Part shown: positions 51,652 to 59,123 of the stretch, one piece after another
Layout of the letters: each line of letters opens with the position of its first letter
How positions within the stretch are numbered: the stretch's first letter is position 1
Assembly: GCA_020635905.1 (NCBI GenBank)
Contig: JACJYV010000008.1
Span: forward strand, 434,001-498,000
Source: Bacteroidia bacterium
GTDB lineage: Bacteria > Bacteroidota > Bacteroidia > J057 > JADKCL01
Length of the DNA stretch: 64,000 nt
Direction of reading: 5' to 3'
The notes under the pieces: generated by a model
Told to the model about the DNA's origin: nothing
Database searches by the model: none
The model's input: the letters and a program-made list of their open reading frames with translations, nothing else
Position numbers and translations under genes: made by a program

Positions 51652-51690
51652 ATAATTCGTTAAATTGTGTTGAAATAGTTTTATAATATT

Positions 51691-52200
51691 TTGAGAATAA
51701 GAACAGGGCTTATTACTGCCATAATTTTACTTTTAATAATTACCATCTTTTTCATTTGGTATACGGAGAAAAGTTCCTTCCAATCAAAAATTACAGACCA
51801 CGAACGCTTTTCAGCCTATTACAGCCAAGTCCATCATGAACAATTTCCAGCAGGTCGTTGTAACTTTTTTGTGTTGCCAAGGATAGGGTGTAAATATTGT
51901 GAAGTGGTCCTAATCTCTAAATATTTCCCGAGCATCAAAAATTCAAAACTTAAATCCCACAACAAACTGATCCTGGCTGGGGTAACCCCCAGAGAAGCCC
52001 AATCCCTTCCTTCCCTTCAAAATATTACCGCCGATTTCTACGACCCAGAAAACAAAATCGCAAAATACGGCTTCTACCTTTCGGCTCCCCTGTACGTGCA
52101 AACCAAAGACCACAAGGTGGTCTCCGTAACTTATACAGATGCCACCAACATCGACAAGATCATAGACCAGGCCCGGGAATATTCGCTGGCCGCTTTGTAG
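51691..52200 (+). CDS. Membrane-anchored thioredoxin-like protein with CXXC
   Basis: 169 residues from a TTG start (no better start in frame). One membrane helix (LITAIILLLIITIFFIW), then an extracytoplasmic domain with RIGCKYCEVVLIS, a CXXC motif after a beta strand as in thioredoxin folds, and a later APLYVQTKDHKVVSV strand near the cis-Pro position. It may be a thiol-disulfide protein or have lost activity. It lies 39 bp after the DUF4221-like gene. Confidence 0.55.
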   Translation: MRIRTGLITAIILLLIITIFFIWYTEKSSFQSKITDHERFSAYYSQVHHEQFPAGRCNFFVLPRIGCKYCEVVLISKYFPSIKNSKLKSHNKLILAGVTPREAQSLPSLQNITADFYDPENKIAKYGFYLSAPLYVQTKDHKVVSVTYTDATNIDKIIDQAREYSLAAL

Positions 52201-52276
52201 CATTCTTCCGCAAAATTCCCCTTTTCAAATACAGGATTTTATCTAAATTGGCCCTGCCAATTCGTTCTTTTCATTC

Positions 52277-52291
52277 CCTGCCGCAGGCAGG
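52277..52291. repeat. REP-like palindrome CCTGCCGCAGGCAGG
   Basis: A 6-bp stem with GCA loop in the gap upstream of the alcohol dehydrogenase. Similar CCTGC/GCAGG palindromes are common between genes in Bacteroidota. Confidence 0.5.
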
Positions 52292-52327
52292 TTTCAAGAT
52301 GTAAATCATTTCAACCTGTATTGATAC

Positions 52328-53479
52328 ATGTTTAATAATATCTATACCTATAACTTTCCGACGCCCATCCGTTTTGGGGCGGGTGCGATCAAGGAACTGG
52401 GCCCCTATCTGAAGGCCGAAGGCCTTTCCAGGCCTTTGCTGGTGACCGATGCCATCGTGCGCGGGCTTCCATTCTTCGCCAAAATCGTGGCCGATCTGGA
52501 GGCCCAGGGCTTCTCCATTGAGGTCTTTTCTGAGATGCACAAAAACCCGATCAAATCGGACGTGCTGAAGGGCGACGCCCACTACAAAGCCACCAACCGC
52601 GACAGCGTGGTCGGCATTGGCGGTGGAGTGCCCCTCGACGTGGCCCGGGCCATCGTCTTGCGGGTCAATCATACCGAGCGCGACCTGCTCGAGTACGACG
52701 ATCTGCTGGGTGGTGACAAGTACGTGACCAACTCGGTGCCCCACTTTGTGACCGTGCCCACCACCTCGGGAACGGGTTCTGAAGTGGGTCGTTCGGCCAT
52801 CATTTCCGAGGACGAAAGCAAGAAAAAACGCATCCTTTTCCACCCCAAACTGATGGCCCGCAAGGTTTTTGCCGACCCGGAACTGACTTTCGACATGCCG
52901 CCTTTTGTGACCGCAGCCACCGGGATGGATGCTTTCACCCACAATATTGAAGCCTACCTGGCCAAAGGATATCACCCCATGGCCGACGGCATTGCCCTCC
53001 AGGGCATTCAAATGATCACGGAGTCGATCGAAAAAGCTACCCACAATCCCGATCTCGAAAGCCGCAGCAAAATGCTGCTGGGTTCGCTGATGGGCGCAGT
53101 TGCTTTCCAGAAGGGACTGGGCGTGGTTCACTCGCTGGCTCACCCCCTTTCCAGCCTGCTCGACATGCACCACGGCCTGGCCAACGCCATCAACCTGCCC
53201 TACGGAATGAAATTCAATATTCCGGGTCAGGAAGCCCGTTTTGCTGAAATTGCCCGCGCCATGGGCATCAAAGGAGGCGACGGAAATGCGGTGGTCAACG
53301 CCTTGTTTGAACTGAACGACAAGCTGGGTCTGCCCCGCAAACTGAGCGGAGCGGGAGTTAAACCCGAGCACATCCAGCCGCTGGCCGACCTGGCTCTGGC
53401 CGATTTCTGCCATCCCAGCAATCCACGCCCGGTTACCCGCCAGGATTTCGTGGATATGTACACGGAAGCGATTATGTAA
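52328..53479 (+). CDS. Iron-containing alcohol dehydrogenase
   Basis: 383 residues. Rossmann-like N-domain with VVGIGGGVPLDVARAI (NAD(P) contact) and TVPTTSGTGSEVG. Metal ligands come from ATGMDAFTHNIEAYL (Asp and His, about residue 195) and VHSLAHPLSSLLDMHHGLANAI (two His, about 263 and 277). It oxidises an alcohol or reduces an aldehyde with Fe or a similar metal. With the glutamylamine-type ligase and the C26 amidase in this window it may serve an amine-alcohol or polyamine route. Confidence 0.92.
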   Translation: MFNNIYTYNFPTPIRFGAGAIKELGPYLKAEGLSRPLLVTDAIVRGLPFFAKIVADLEAQGFSIEVFSEMHKNPIKSDVLKGDAHYKATNRDSVVGIGGGVPLDVARAIVLRVNHTERDLLEYDDLLGGDKYVTNSVPHFVTVPTTSGTGSEVGRSAIISEDESKKKRILFHPKLMARKVFADPELTFDMPPFVTAATGMDAFTHNIEAYLAKGYHPMADGIALQGIQMITESIEKATHNPDLESRSKMLLGSLMGAVAFQKGLGVVHSLAHPLSSLLDMHHGLANAINLPYGMKFNIPGQEARFAEIARAMGIKGGDGNAVVNALFELNDKLGLPRKLSGAGVKPEHIQPLADLALADFCHPSNPRPVTRQDFVDMYTEAIM

Positions 53480-53483
53480 AGAA

Positions 53484-53570
53484 GTCCACGGTTGACGGTC
53501 GACGGTCCACAGACTGGGGGAAAATTTCACCTTAGGCTGTAGACTATCGACCGTCGGCTGTGGACCCCAA
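53484..53570. repeat. Inverted repeat of GTCCACGGTCGACGG words
   Basis: A 30-bp arm GTCCACGGTTGACGGTCGAC... at 53486 is matched in reverse by CTATCGACCGTCGGCTGTGG at about 53547. Each arm is made of 7-8 bp periodic words. It could fold into a hairpin between the dehydrogenase and the next gene. Confidence 0.6.
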
Positions 53571-53573
53571 AAT

Positions 53574-53984
53574 ATGGACGAAAGAATTCTCAAACATCCC
53601 ATGTACCTCAAAGCGCTGGATATTCTGCGCGTGACAGAGGCGATTGTGGAATCGATCGACGAGGAGGATGACCAACTGGACATGCGCCAGGCCATGATGT
53701 CGAATGCGATGATCCTGGCTCCCAAAATTGCGGGCGCAGAAGGCGGCGATCTCTACATGTTGCGCATGGAAAATGCCGTGGTGATCAAGATGAATGCCCG
53801 TGAACTGCAGGCCCAGACCTCTCTCCTGCGCATGCAGGGGCTTTCTGACTCCGAGTATCTGCAGGTTTTGCGCGACGAGATCGACGAGTTCAAGGGCATG
53901 TTTCGCGAATGGGTGGAAGGTTTTGACCCGGACAATAACATCAACGACGGCTGGGGTATTTTCGAAACGCCGGGCGGGGAGTGA
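53574..53984 (+). CDS. Four-helix-bundle-like protein of unknown function
   Basis: 136 residues, all helical by composition, with the pattern YLKALDILRVTEAIVESI, SNAMILAPKIAGAEGG, LLRMQGLSDSEYLQVLRDEIDEFKGMF. This order of helices resembles the four-helix bundle (IVS-protein/Avd-like) family, including the bent A-x-I-A-G segment. No catalytic residues are visible. It stands between the alcohol dehydrogenase and the C26 amidase on the same strand. Confidence 0.55.
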   Translation: MDERILKHPMYLKALDILRVTEAIVESIDEEDDQLDMRQAMMSNAMILAPKIAGAEGGDLYMLRMENAVVIKMNARELQAQTSLLRMQGLSDSEYLQVLRDEIDEFKGMFREWVEGFDPDNNINDGWGIFETPGGE

Positions 53985-54087
53985 CTCCCCTGACAGTTTA
54001 CGGTTTACGGTTAAAGAGGTGTCGGAAAGGGTTAAAGTTGGTGGTTTTTCAGAAAGTGTGCAGGGAATTCGTTAGATCTGAAAGCTA

Positions 54088-54140
54088 ATCATCTAAAATC
54101 TAACCGTCTGATATCTAATATCTGACATCTAAAATCTGAC
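54088..54140 (+). repeat. TCTAAAATC/TCTGACATC microrepeat
   Basis: About six 8-bp words of the form TCTAAAAT/TCTGACAT/TCTAATAT in tandem directly before the amidase ATG. The same words occur at 42045-42090, 40240-40285 and 10277-10317. Confidence 0.65.
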
Positions 54141-54147
54141 AAAAAAA

Positions 54148-54897
54148 ATGATCAAAATAGGCGTCACATCCTGCTTTATGTACCCGGATCCAACGCGGTT
54201 GGTTTTTGGGCACAAGTCGTTGAACTACCTGGAAGCGGATATGGGGCGCTATCTTTCGCGTCAGGGGGTGATGCCCATCCTGATTCCTGATCTGCCGAAG
54301 GCAGAACTGATCTCTTTTCTGAAGGAAATGGATGCCTTTGTGCTGCAGGGAGGCAGCGACCTGTCGCCTTCCACTTATGGGGAAACACCTATTATTGAGG
54401 GGAAATGGTTGGGGGATAAATACCGCGACGAGTATGAGCTGGGGGTGCTGGATTTTGCCCTGAAAAACGAGAAACCTGTGCTGGGCATTTGCCGGGGGTT
54501 TCAGTTGATGAATGCCTATTTTGGCGGGACTTTGTACCAGGATATCAAAACCCAGCGTCCTGAAGCACTCCTCCACCGCGACGCAGACCTTTATGATCAA
54601 TTGAATCACAAGATTGAGTGGAGCGTGGGAAGTCTGATGCAGCGGCTTTATACGCACGACCCGCACGATGCAGTGAACACGGTGCATCACCAGGGTCTGA
54701 AAACGGTAGGAAAAGGTCTGGAGGTGAATGCATTTTCACCCGAGGACGGAATTGTGGAGGCCTTTGTCTGGAACGGCGCAGAGCCCGGCAAGGTCATGGG
54801 AGTGCAATGGCACCCTGAGTTTCACTATAATTCCAAAACTCCGCTGGTCGATCCTGAAGTGATCTATGATCACTTTTTGGGCTTTGTGGGGAAATAA
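54148..54897 (+). CDS. Gamma-glutamyl-gamma-aminobutyrate hydrolase-family protein (peptidase C26)
   Basis: 249 residues. Class I glutamine amidotransferase fold with nucleophile Cys in VLGICRGFQLMNAYFGG (about residue 114), NTVHHQGLK, and the His-Glu pair in GVQWHPEFH (about 229). It hydrolyses gamma-glutamyl amides, as PuuD does in putrescine breakdown. Together with the glutamine synthetase-like ligase and the alcohol dehydrogenase this supports an amine catabolic set split across the region. Confidence 0.88.
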   Translation: MIKIGVTSCFMYPDPTRLVFGHKSLNYLEADMGRYLSRQGVMPILIPDLPKAELISFLKEMDAFVLQGGSDLSPSTYGETPIIEGKWLGDKYRDEYELGVLDFALKNEKPVLGICRGFQLMNAYFGGTLYQDIKTQRPEALLHRDADLYDQLNHKIEWSVGSLMQRLYTHDPHDAVNTVHHQGLKTVGKGLEVNAFSPEDGIVEAFVWNGAEPGKVMGVQWHPEFHYNSKTPLVDPEVIYDHFLGFVGK

Positions 54898-54956
54898 AAT
54901 TTCAGGAATAACGACATTAGCAACCCTGATAAGGTTTTTCCAACAATAGAATTTAA

Positions 54957-55242
54957 GCTCTTAGGGCGTCGTAAGCGACAACAAGTTGTCGCAAAATTTA
55001 AATTTGTGATTAGTTTTTTGGGTGCCCTGGCCGGGCGGGCCTTCTTTTTTAGAAAAAGAAGCAAAAAGCGCCAAAACCTAAACCCTGCCCCCTCACACCT
55101 CTGACCCGTCGCACAAGCCCACCAGCCGCCCACTCCCATCGCTCAAGGCCGCCCCCTGGTTTTGGCAAGGCCACCCCACCCTCGTTGGCTTCGCCAAAAA
55201 ATACCCCCGCATAGCGGCTTCAATCCTCTGGATTGATTTAGA
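54957..55242 (+). repeat. R1 dispersed repeat, full copy C
   Basis: Same 286-bp length as copy A. Ends exactly at ATTGATTTAG, 34 bp before the DUF433 ATG. Frames that cross it have no conserved coding signal. It fills most of the 379-bp gap after the amidase. Confidence 0.85.
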
Positions 55243-55256
55243 TATTATCGTAAATT

Positions 55257-55267
55257 GGAGGAGGAGG
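55257..55267 (+). promoter_or_regulatory. Strong ribosome binding site before DUF433 gene
   Basis: GGAGGAGGAGG, 9 bp before the ATG at 55277. Such a strong purine-rich site is unusual here, where most genes have none, and suggests the gene came from elsewhere or needs high expression. Confidence 0.65.
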
Positions 55268-55276
55268 AATAACTCT

Positions 55277-55486
55277 ATGACGGACATTTTAAACAGAATT
55301 ACCATAAATCCCGAGGTTTGTCAGGGGAAACCTACCATTCGCAACATGAGATTCACAGTCGGCCAAATGCTTGAGTTATTGGCCAGCGGAATGACTCAGC
55401 AGGAAATTTTGGAGGATTATGAATTTTTGGAGAGTGAGGATATTATTTCCTGTCTGGTTTTTGCCTCAAAACTTGTGAATTCCTAA
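55277..55486 (+). CDS. DUF433 antitoxin-like protein
   Basis: 69 residues, complete DUF433: LNRITINPEVCQGKPTIRNMRFTVGQMLELLASGMTQ, then ILEDYEFLESEDI and FASKL. These proteins bind DNA by a winged-helix-like fold and normally precede a DUF5615 PIN-like toxin. Here the toxin is only a fragment (see 55487-55642), so this is an orphan antitoxin. R1 copy C lies directly upstream. Confidence 0.85.
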   Translation: MTDILNRITINPEVCQGKPTIRNMRFTVGQMLELLASGMTQQEILEDYEFLESEDIISCLVFASKLVNS

Positions 55487-55642
55487 AACTCTGTTCCTGA
55501 TACTGCAAATTTAGGGCAACCATTTTACCAATTATTCCAGTTTTTTGAGGGAAGGATTCAGGATATTGTCGCCAAATTTGAAGAAGGAGCTGAATTAATT
55601 CGATTTTCTGGAAATCAGATTTCCATTTTCGAATCAGACTGA
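55487..55642 (+). pseudogene. C-terminal remnant of a DUF5615-type PIN-like toxin
   Basis: Continues in the DUF433 frame directly after its stop: 51 codons ending SGNQISIFESD and TGA at 55640. The segment LFQFFEGRIQDIVAKFEEGA resembles the C-terminal helix of DUF5615 toxins. One frame over, LFLILQI sits just upstream at 55490, like the strand that comes before that helix in the family. The N-terminal 60-70 residues, which hold the catalytic acids, are missing, so it cannot be active. Confidence 0.5.
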
Positions 55643-55808
55643 CCTGACGGGGCGAAGCCCCGCATGTGCGCGAGGTGGCCGGCGGGTGCCCGACACTTTG
55701 GAGGGCAGTCGGGGCGCAGGTTGCCGCAGGCAAAGCGCCCTGACGGACGGAGGAACCCCAGAGGACACCGACCCGACTGGTGGCCGCAGGCCGGAGGGAC
55801 GCGCCCAA
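55640..55808 (+). repeat. R2 GC-rich dispersed repeat, copy B
   Basis: About 168 bp with hairpins GGGGC/GCCCC (55639) and GGCC/GGCC with GCA loop (55782), and GGTGCCCGACACTTTGGAGG shared with copy A. GC content is far above its flanks. It begins exactly at the toxin remnant stop. Confidence 0.5.
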
Positions 55809-55905
55809 ATCAATGAGCAATTATCAGGGAGCAATTATCAATTAACAGAGAGCAGGGAGCAATTATCAATTTTCAGAGAGCAATGAACAATTAACAGAGA
55901 GTTAA
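55808..55905 (+). repeat. GAGCAATTATCAATTAACAGA microrepeat
   Basis: Five degenerate copies of GGGAGCAATTATCAATT and GAGCAATGAACAATT. Related ATTGTTCATTGCTC words occur at 15405-15435. Between here and 56063 is unique AT-rich DNA, probably the integrase promoter region; no tRNA end was seen. Confidence 0.6.
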
Positions 55906-56063
55906 ATTAACCATAATCACTTTAGCACAAAATACGGGTAACAACCGTAAAAACAGATATTTTTTCATTTCTGGCTTACGATTTGGATGTCTCAATAGCA
56001 GAAATCGTCCACGGATGTTTCGGGGCTGTTTCGGAGACGTTTTAATCATTAAATTCAAACAGA

Positions 56064-57287
56064 ATGAAAAAAATCAGTGTAAATCTTGCCATTGAAAGAC
56101 CCAACCGTGAAGGGCTTTGCAGTATCTATGTCCGCGTTACCATTGACCGAAGGAAGAAGGATTTTCCAACGGGAAAGAAAGTCCCCTTGAAATTTTGGGA
56201 TGCGGAAAAGCGGACCCTCCGGGTCAGTTCAGGTTTGCCCAATGCACAATTGATCAAGGCGACCATCGAGAAGCGGAAAAATGAATTTGAAGCTATCATT
56301 ACCCAACTTGAATTGCAAGGAAAGGCAGTTTGTTTTGATACGATTGCCAATTTCAGGGAAACTGGTTCAAACAAGCTGTTTTGGAAGTATTGTGAGGATC
56401 ACACCCAGTCCAGGCTGGATTCCGGGCAGTTGAGCCCAAATACTGCCAATAGCTATTTTGTCTGCATTGGCCATTTGAAGGCTTATTCTCCCAATATTCA
56501 GACCTGTGACCTTACCGGCGATTGGTTGGAAGGCTTTCAAAATTTTCTTTTAGCCCGTTGTTCGTCCAGAAGTACCCGCAATTACCTCAAACCAGTGAAC
56601 AAATGGGTGAATGATGCCATGCGCAACCGGGATTTGGAGAGAAATCCATTTGACAGAATTGATCTGGTGAAATCGGAAAACCACGAACGGGAATTTCTTT
56701 CTCTTGAGGAACTGACCCAACTTGATGCGCTTTACTGGTCCGATTACTCAGGTAAAGAAAAGGGGAGCAGGAGTTTTAAGGCTGAAAAGCGGGTGCTGGA
56801 AATGTTTTTGGTGGGTTGTTATTCGGGCCTTCGTAAATCAGATATTCTGGCCTTGCTCTGGGACCATATCAAAATCAATTCCAAAGGAATGGGCAAGTAT
56901 TTTCAGATTAAGCAGGTGAAAACCAAAACAACGGTCAAAATCCCTCTGACCCCCAAACTGGAAGCCCTGTTGGATACATTTCCCCGGAATGGGTTTCTGG
57001 TTTTTCCTGAAAAAGTAGCCAACCAGACCATTGCAAGGAAATTAAAAGTGCTGTGCCAGAAAATCGGGGTAAGCAAGGAAATCACCTTTCATTGTTCGCG
57101 CCACACCTTTGCCACGGCTTGCCTCACCATGGGAATGCCGCTGGAAGTAGTTTCCAAGTTGTGCGGCCACACGGATATTGCCACCACCAAGATTTATGCC
57201 CGCCTGATTGACGAACGCATTTTCGATGAAATGGAGAAATTTGATTTGGACGGGTACTCAAAGAGGAGGTTGAGGAAGGTGAAGTGA
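56064..57287 (+). CDS. Tyrosine recombinase/site-specific integrase
   Basis: 407 residues. N-terminal arm-binding domain (about 1-90, NREGLCSIYVRVTIDRRKKDF), core-binding SAM-like domain (100-200) and catalytic domain with Arg in GCYSGLRKSDIL, Lys in QVKTKTTVK, HCSRHTFAT (His-x-x-Arg), LCGHTDIATTKIYARL (His and nucleophile Tyr). All five to six catalytic residues are present, so it is probably active. It is of the type found on Bacteroidota integrative elements, yet no other mobility gene is in the window. A terminator follows at 57312. Confidence 0.92.
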   Translation: MKKISVNLAIERPNREGLCSIYVRVTIDRRKKDFPTGKKVPLKFWDAEKRTLRVSSGLPNAQLIKATIEKRKNEFEAIITQLELQGKAVCFDTIANFRETGSNKLFWKYCEDHTQSRLDSGQLSPNTANSYFVCIGHLKAYSPNIQTCDLTGDWLEGFQNFLLARCSSRSTRNYLKPVNKWVNDAMRNRDLERNPFDRIDLVKSENHEREFLSLEELTQLDALYWSDYSGKEKGSRSFKAEKRVLEMFLVGCYSGLRKSDILALLWDHIKINSKGMGKYFQIKQVKTKTTVKIPLTPKLEALLDTFPRNGFLVFPEKVANQTIARKLKVLCQKIGVSKEITFHCSRHTFATACLTMGMPLEVVSKLCGHTDIATTKIYARLIDERIFDEMEKFDLDGYSKRRLRKVK

Positions 57288-57311
57288 GTTTTGGATTGAG
57301 GAAATTGATTT

Positions 57312-57340
57312 AAAAGGGCCTTGAAATGGGGCCCTTTTTT
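57312..57340 (+). terminator. Rho-independent terminator after the integrase
   Basis: AAAAGGGCC/GGCCCTTTT arms with a 9-nt loop and a T run, 25 bp after the stop. Confidence 0.85.
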
Positions 57341-57491
57341 CTTTCAAATTTTGGGGACACATTCTATGGAAGAAGGCTCATCTTAGGATGCAAAAATATC
57401 CTTCCGGTCATTCCCTCACAATCTGAAGGCGTAATTTTTCCCTGTTTTTTCCCAATCTGCCTAAACAGTGTATTTAGGTAGATTGGGAGAC

Positions 57492-57655
57492 GGGTCACAG
57501 ATGGGTCACAGACGGGTCACTCAAAAATTATCAGAAATTTGGTTAATTTTTAGTAAGTCTTATCAAAAATGGATCAATTGGGCATATTAAGGCTGGTTTT
57601 AGGCATTGAAAAGGAATGAAAATGATGGGTCACAGACGGGTCACAGATGGGTCAC
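57492..57655 (+). repeat. Two arrays of three 11-bp iterons (GGGTCACAGAY)
   Basis: GGGTCAC begins at 57492, 57503, 57514 and again at 57627, 57638, 57649, so units are exactly 11 bp apart, one helical turn. The third unit of each array ends TCACTCA. The arrays are 135 bp apart with AT-rich DNA between. They stand 205 bp after the integrase stop and could be arm-type or accessory protein sites. Just beyond (57749-57780) are three GTAACG words. The rest of the gap to 57845 holds a CCGGCCC/GGGCCGG hairpin at 57812-57828. Confidence 0.8.
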
Positions 57656-57845
57656 TCACAAAATGGTGAAAAATTATTAGTGAATTCCGTTAAATGGAGA
57701 TGTTTTTCAGGAAAAAACGCATTAGAAAGGGAAGCCCTATCCGTAACGGAATTTCCTAAAACGTAACGAACAGTAACGCCTGCCTTCACCCCAAAAGCAC
57801 TCCGCCCCCGGCCCTGCGGGCCGGGAAGCAGAGGCCAACTAACAA

Positions 57846-58451
57846 CTATATTTTCATACCAACCATTATTCCTGCTGTAAAATTGGAGTAGGGAAAAGCG
57901 ACAATCTCAAGCAAGCTTGGGTCGGGGTCAAAGACAAGTATCTGCCCCCTGGCGGTACCCAGAAATGCGTAGTTAAAGAATCCTTCCAGGCTGAAGCGAC
58001 CTATGCCAGCTTTCCAGCCTGCCCCCACCCCCCAACCCAGGTAACTGGAACTGGCCGTTGCGAAGTCATCGATGGAGGCATTGGCAAACTGATACTGAAT
58101 ATGGGAGGAAATAAATGGTCCGGCCTTGATTTCTGGTTGGGAATACCAGGGATAAAAGCGCACAGGAACCACCACGGCGGTTGCAAAACCGTTGATCTGG
58201 TAAAAGTCGCTTCCGTCATACACCTGATTGGAGGAACCGGAAAGGCCAAGCATCGGGGCCAGACTCCATCGAGGGGCAAGGGTGCCCTCATAGCCCAGCC
58301 CTACATAGGAGGTCGGTCCGCGTGAAACCAGGTAGCCCAGTTTGAGGCTGTGACCGTCCTGGGCGAAACAGGAAAAAACAGGTGCCAGCAATAGCCAGCC
58401 CACTAAAAGGAAACGCCCCATTGGGGAAAACAAGTGGTTTTTAATTTTCAT
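57846..58451 (-). CDS. Small outer-membrane beta-barrel-like protein
   Basis: 201 residues, signal peptide (FLLVGWLLLAPVFSCFAQ). The mature part alternates polar and hydrophobic residues in about eight strands (SLKLGYLVSRG, SYVGLGYEGTL, WGVGAGWKAGIG, FTAGIMVGMKI), with a final strand ending in Ile rather than the classic Phe. It is likely an OmpA/OmpW-type porin-like barrel of unknown role. It converges on the integrase region. Confidence 0.7.
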   Translation of the reverse strand: MKIKNHLFSPMGRFLLVGWLLLAPVFSCFAQDGHSLKLGYLVSRGPTSYVGLGYEGTLAPRWSLAPMLGLSGSSNQVYDGSDFYQINGFATAVVVPVRFYPWYSQPEIKAGPFISSHIQYQFANASIDDFATASSSYLGWGVGAGWKAGIGRFSLEGFFNYAFLGTARGQILVFDPDPSLLEIVAFPYSNFTAGIMVGMKI

Positions 58452-58506
58452 GTTGAATGTGGTTAAGGTTTGAAATTTTATGAATGATAATATTGTGAAT
58501 GCAGAT

Positions 58507-58779
58507 TCAATTGAGTGAGGACTTTGGGAAATGATTCAACGGGTCATTGGGCTCTTTCAGCAGGTGGGGATTCTTTTCGGCGGAAAAAACCAGCTGAAAC
58601 TCTTCAAAAAGCTGGATTTGGAAGGCTTCAATGCGGGGATCGTCCAAAAAGATGCGCCAGCCCTGCCACGCCAGCATAGCCATGGTTTTGCTGGTGGTGC
58701 GGGAACGTAACTCGGCGGGACATTTGCCCTGCTGTTTCATTTTGAGGTGGAGGAGCCAGTTTAGTTGTTCGTGCAGCAT
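58507..58779 (-). CDS. Hypothetical small protein, partner of HTH gene
   Basis: 90 residues, helical, Lys/Gln-rich (QLNWLLHLKMKQQGKC), no motif recognised. Its ATG overlaps the stop of the HTH gene by 1 base (TAATG), so the two are translationally coupled. A toxin-antitoxin or regulator/effector relation is possible but unproven. Confidence 0.55.
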   Translation of the reverse strand: MLHEQLNWLLHLKMKQQGKCPAELRSRTTSKTMAMLAWQGWRIFLDDPRIEAFQIQLFEEFQLVFSAEKNPHLLKEPNDPLNHFPKSSLN

Positions 58780-59123
58780 TAAATCTGTTTTAAAGGTTGA
58801 GGGCGATATTTAATGCCTTCTTTTTCCAATAAGGTGAGTTGGAGTTGATTGATCCTTTTGAGATACTCCATTTCCCCTTCCAGGGCTTTTATTTCTTCCC
58901 TCAAGGGCTCTGAAGGGAGTGATCCTTCCAATTCGCGGGCGAGTAATTCGAAAAAGTTGAATTCCAGAGCCAGAGAAATGGCCCTCAGCAAGCCTGTATC
59001 CAGGTTTTCTCTGCGGAAAATGCCATAAATGTTTTGCTTGGACGTATTGATCATTTCGCCAAGTTCTGTGGGGCCAATGCGGAGTTCTTTGCTACGGAGT
59101 TTGATTTTTTCGCCAATATGCAT
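58779..59123 (-). CDS. XRE-type helix-turn-helix regulator with coiled-coil tail
   Basis: 114 residues. Helix-turn-helix at about 8-60: IGEKIKLRSKELRIGPTELGEMINTSKQNIYGIF, where recognition helix SKQNIYGIF follows the turn. Residues 75-105 form a Glu/Leu coiled coil (EIKALEGEMEYLKRINQLQ) for dimerisation. It controls transcription of unknown targets, probably its own operon with the 90-residue protein. Upstream is a TTAGATG/GCTCGAAGC microrepeat. Confidence 0.8.
   Translation of the reverse strand: MHIGEKIKLRSKELRIGPTELGEMINTSKQNIYGIFRRENLDTGLLRAISLALEFNFFELLARELEGSLPSEPLREEIKALEGEMEYLKRINQLQLTLLEKEGIKYRPQPLKQI

Noticed and set aside
53574..53984. Avd-like accessory protein of a diversity-generating retroelement
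   Set aside because: The fold may be similar, but there is no reverse transcriptase, template repeat or variable gene in the window.
57492..57655. CRISPR array
   Set aside because: Repeat units are 11 bp with no spacers of constant length and no cas genes nearby.
55886..57845. Complete integrative element or prophage around the integrase
   Set aside because: Only the recombinase is present: no tra, mob, capsid or replication genes and no tRNA attachment site were seen in the window.
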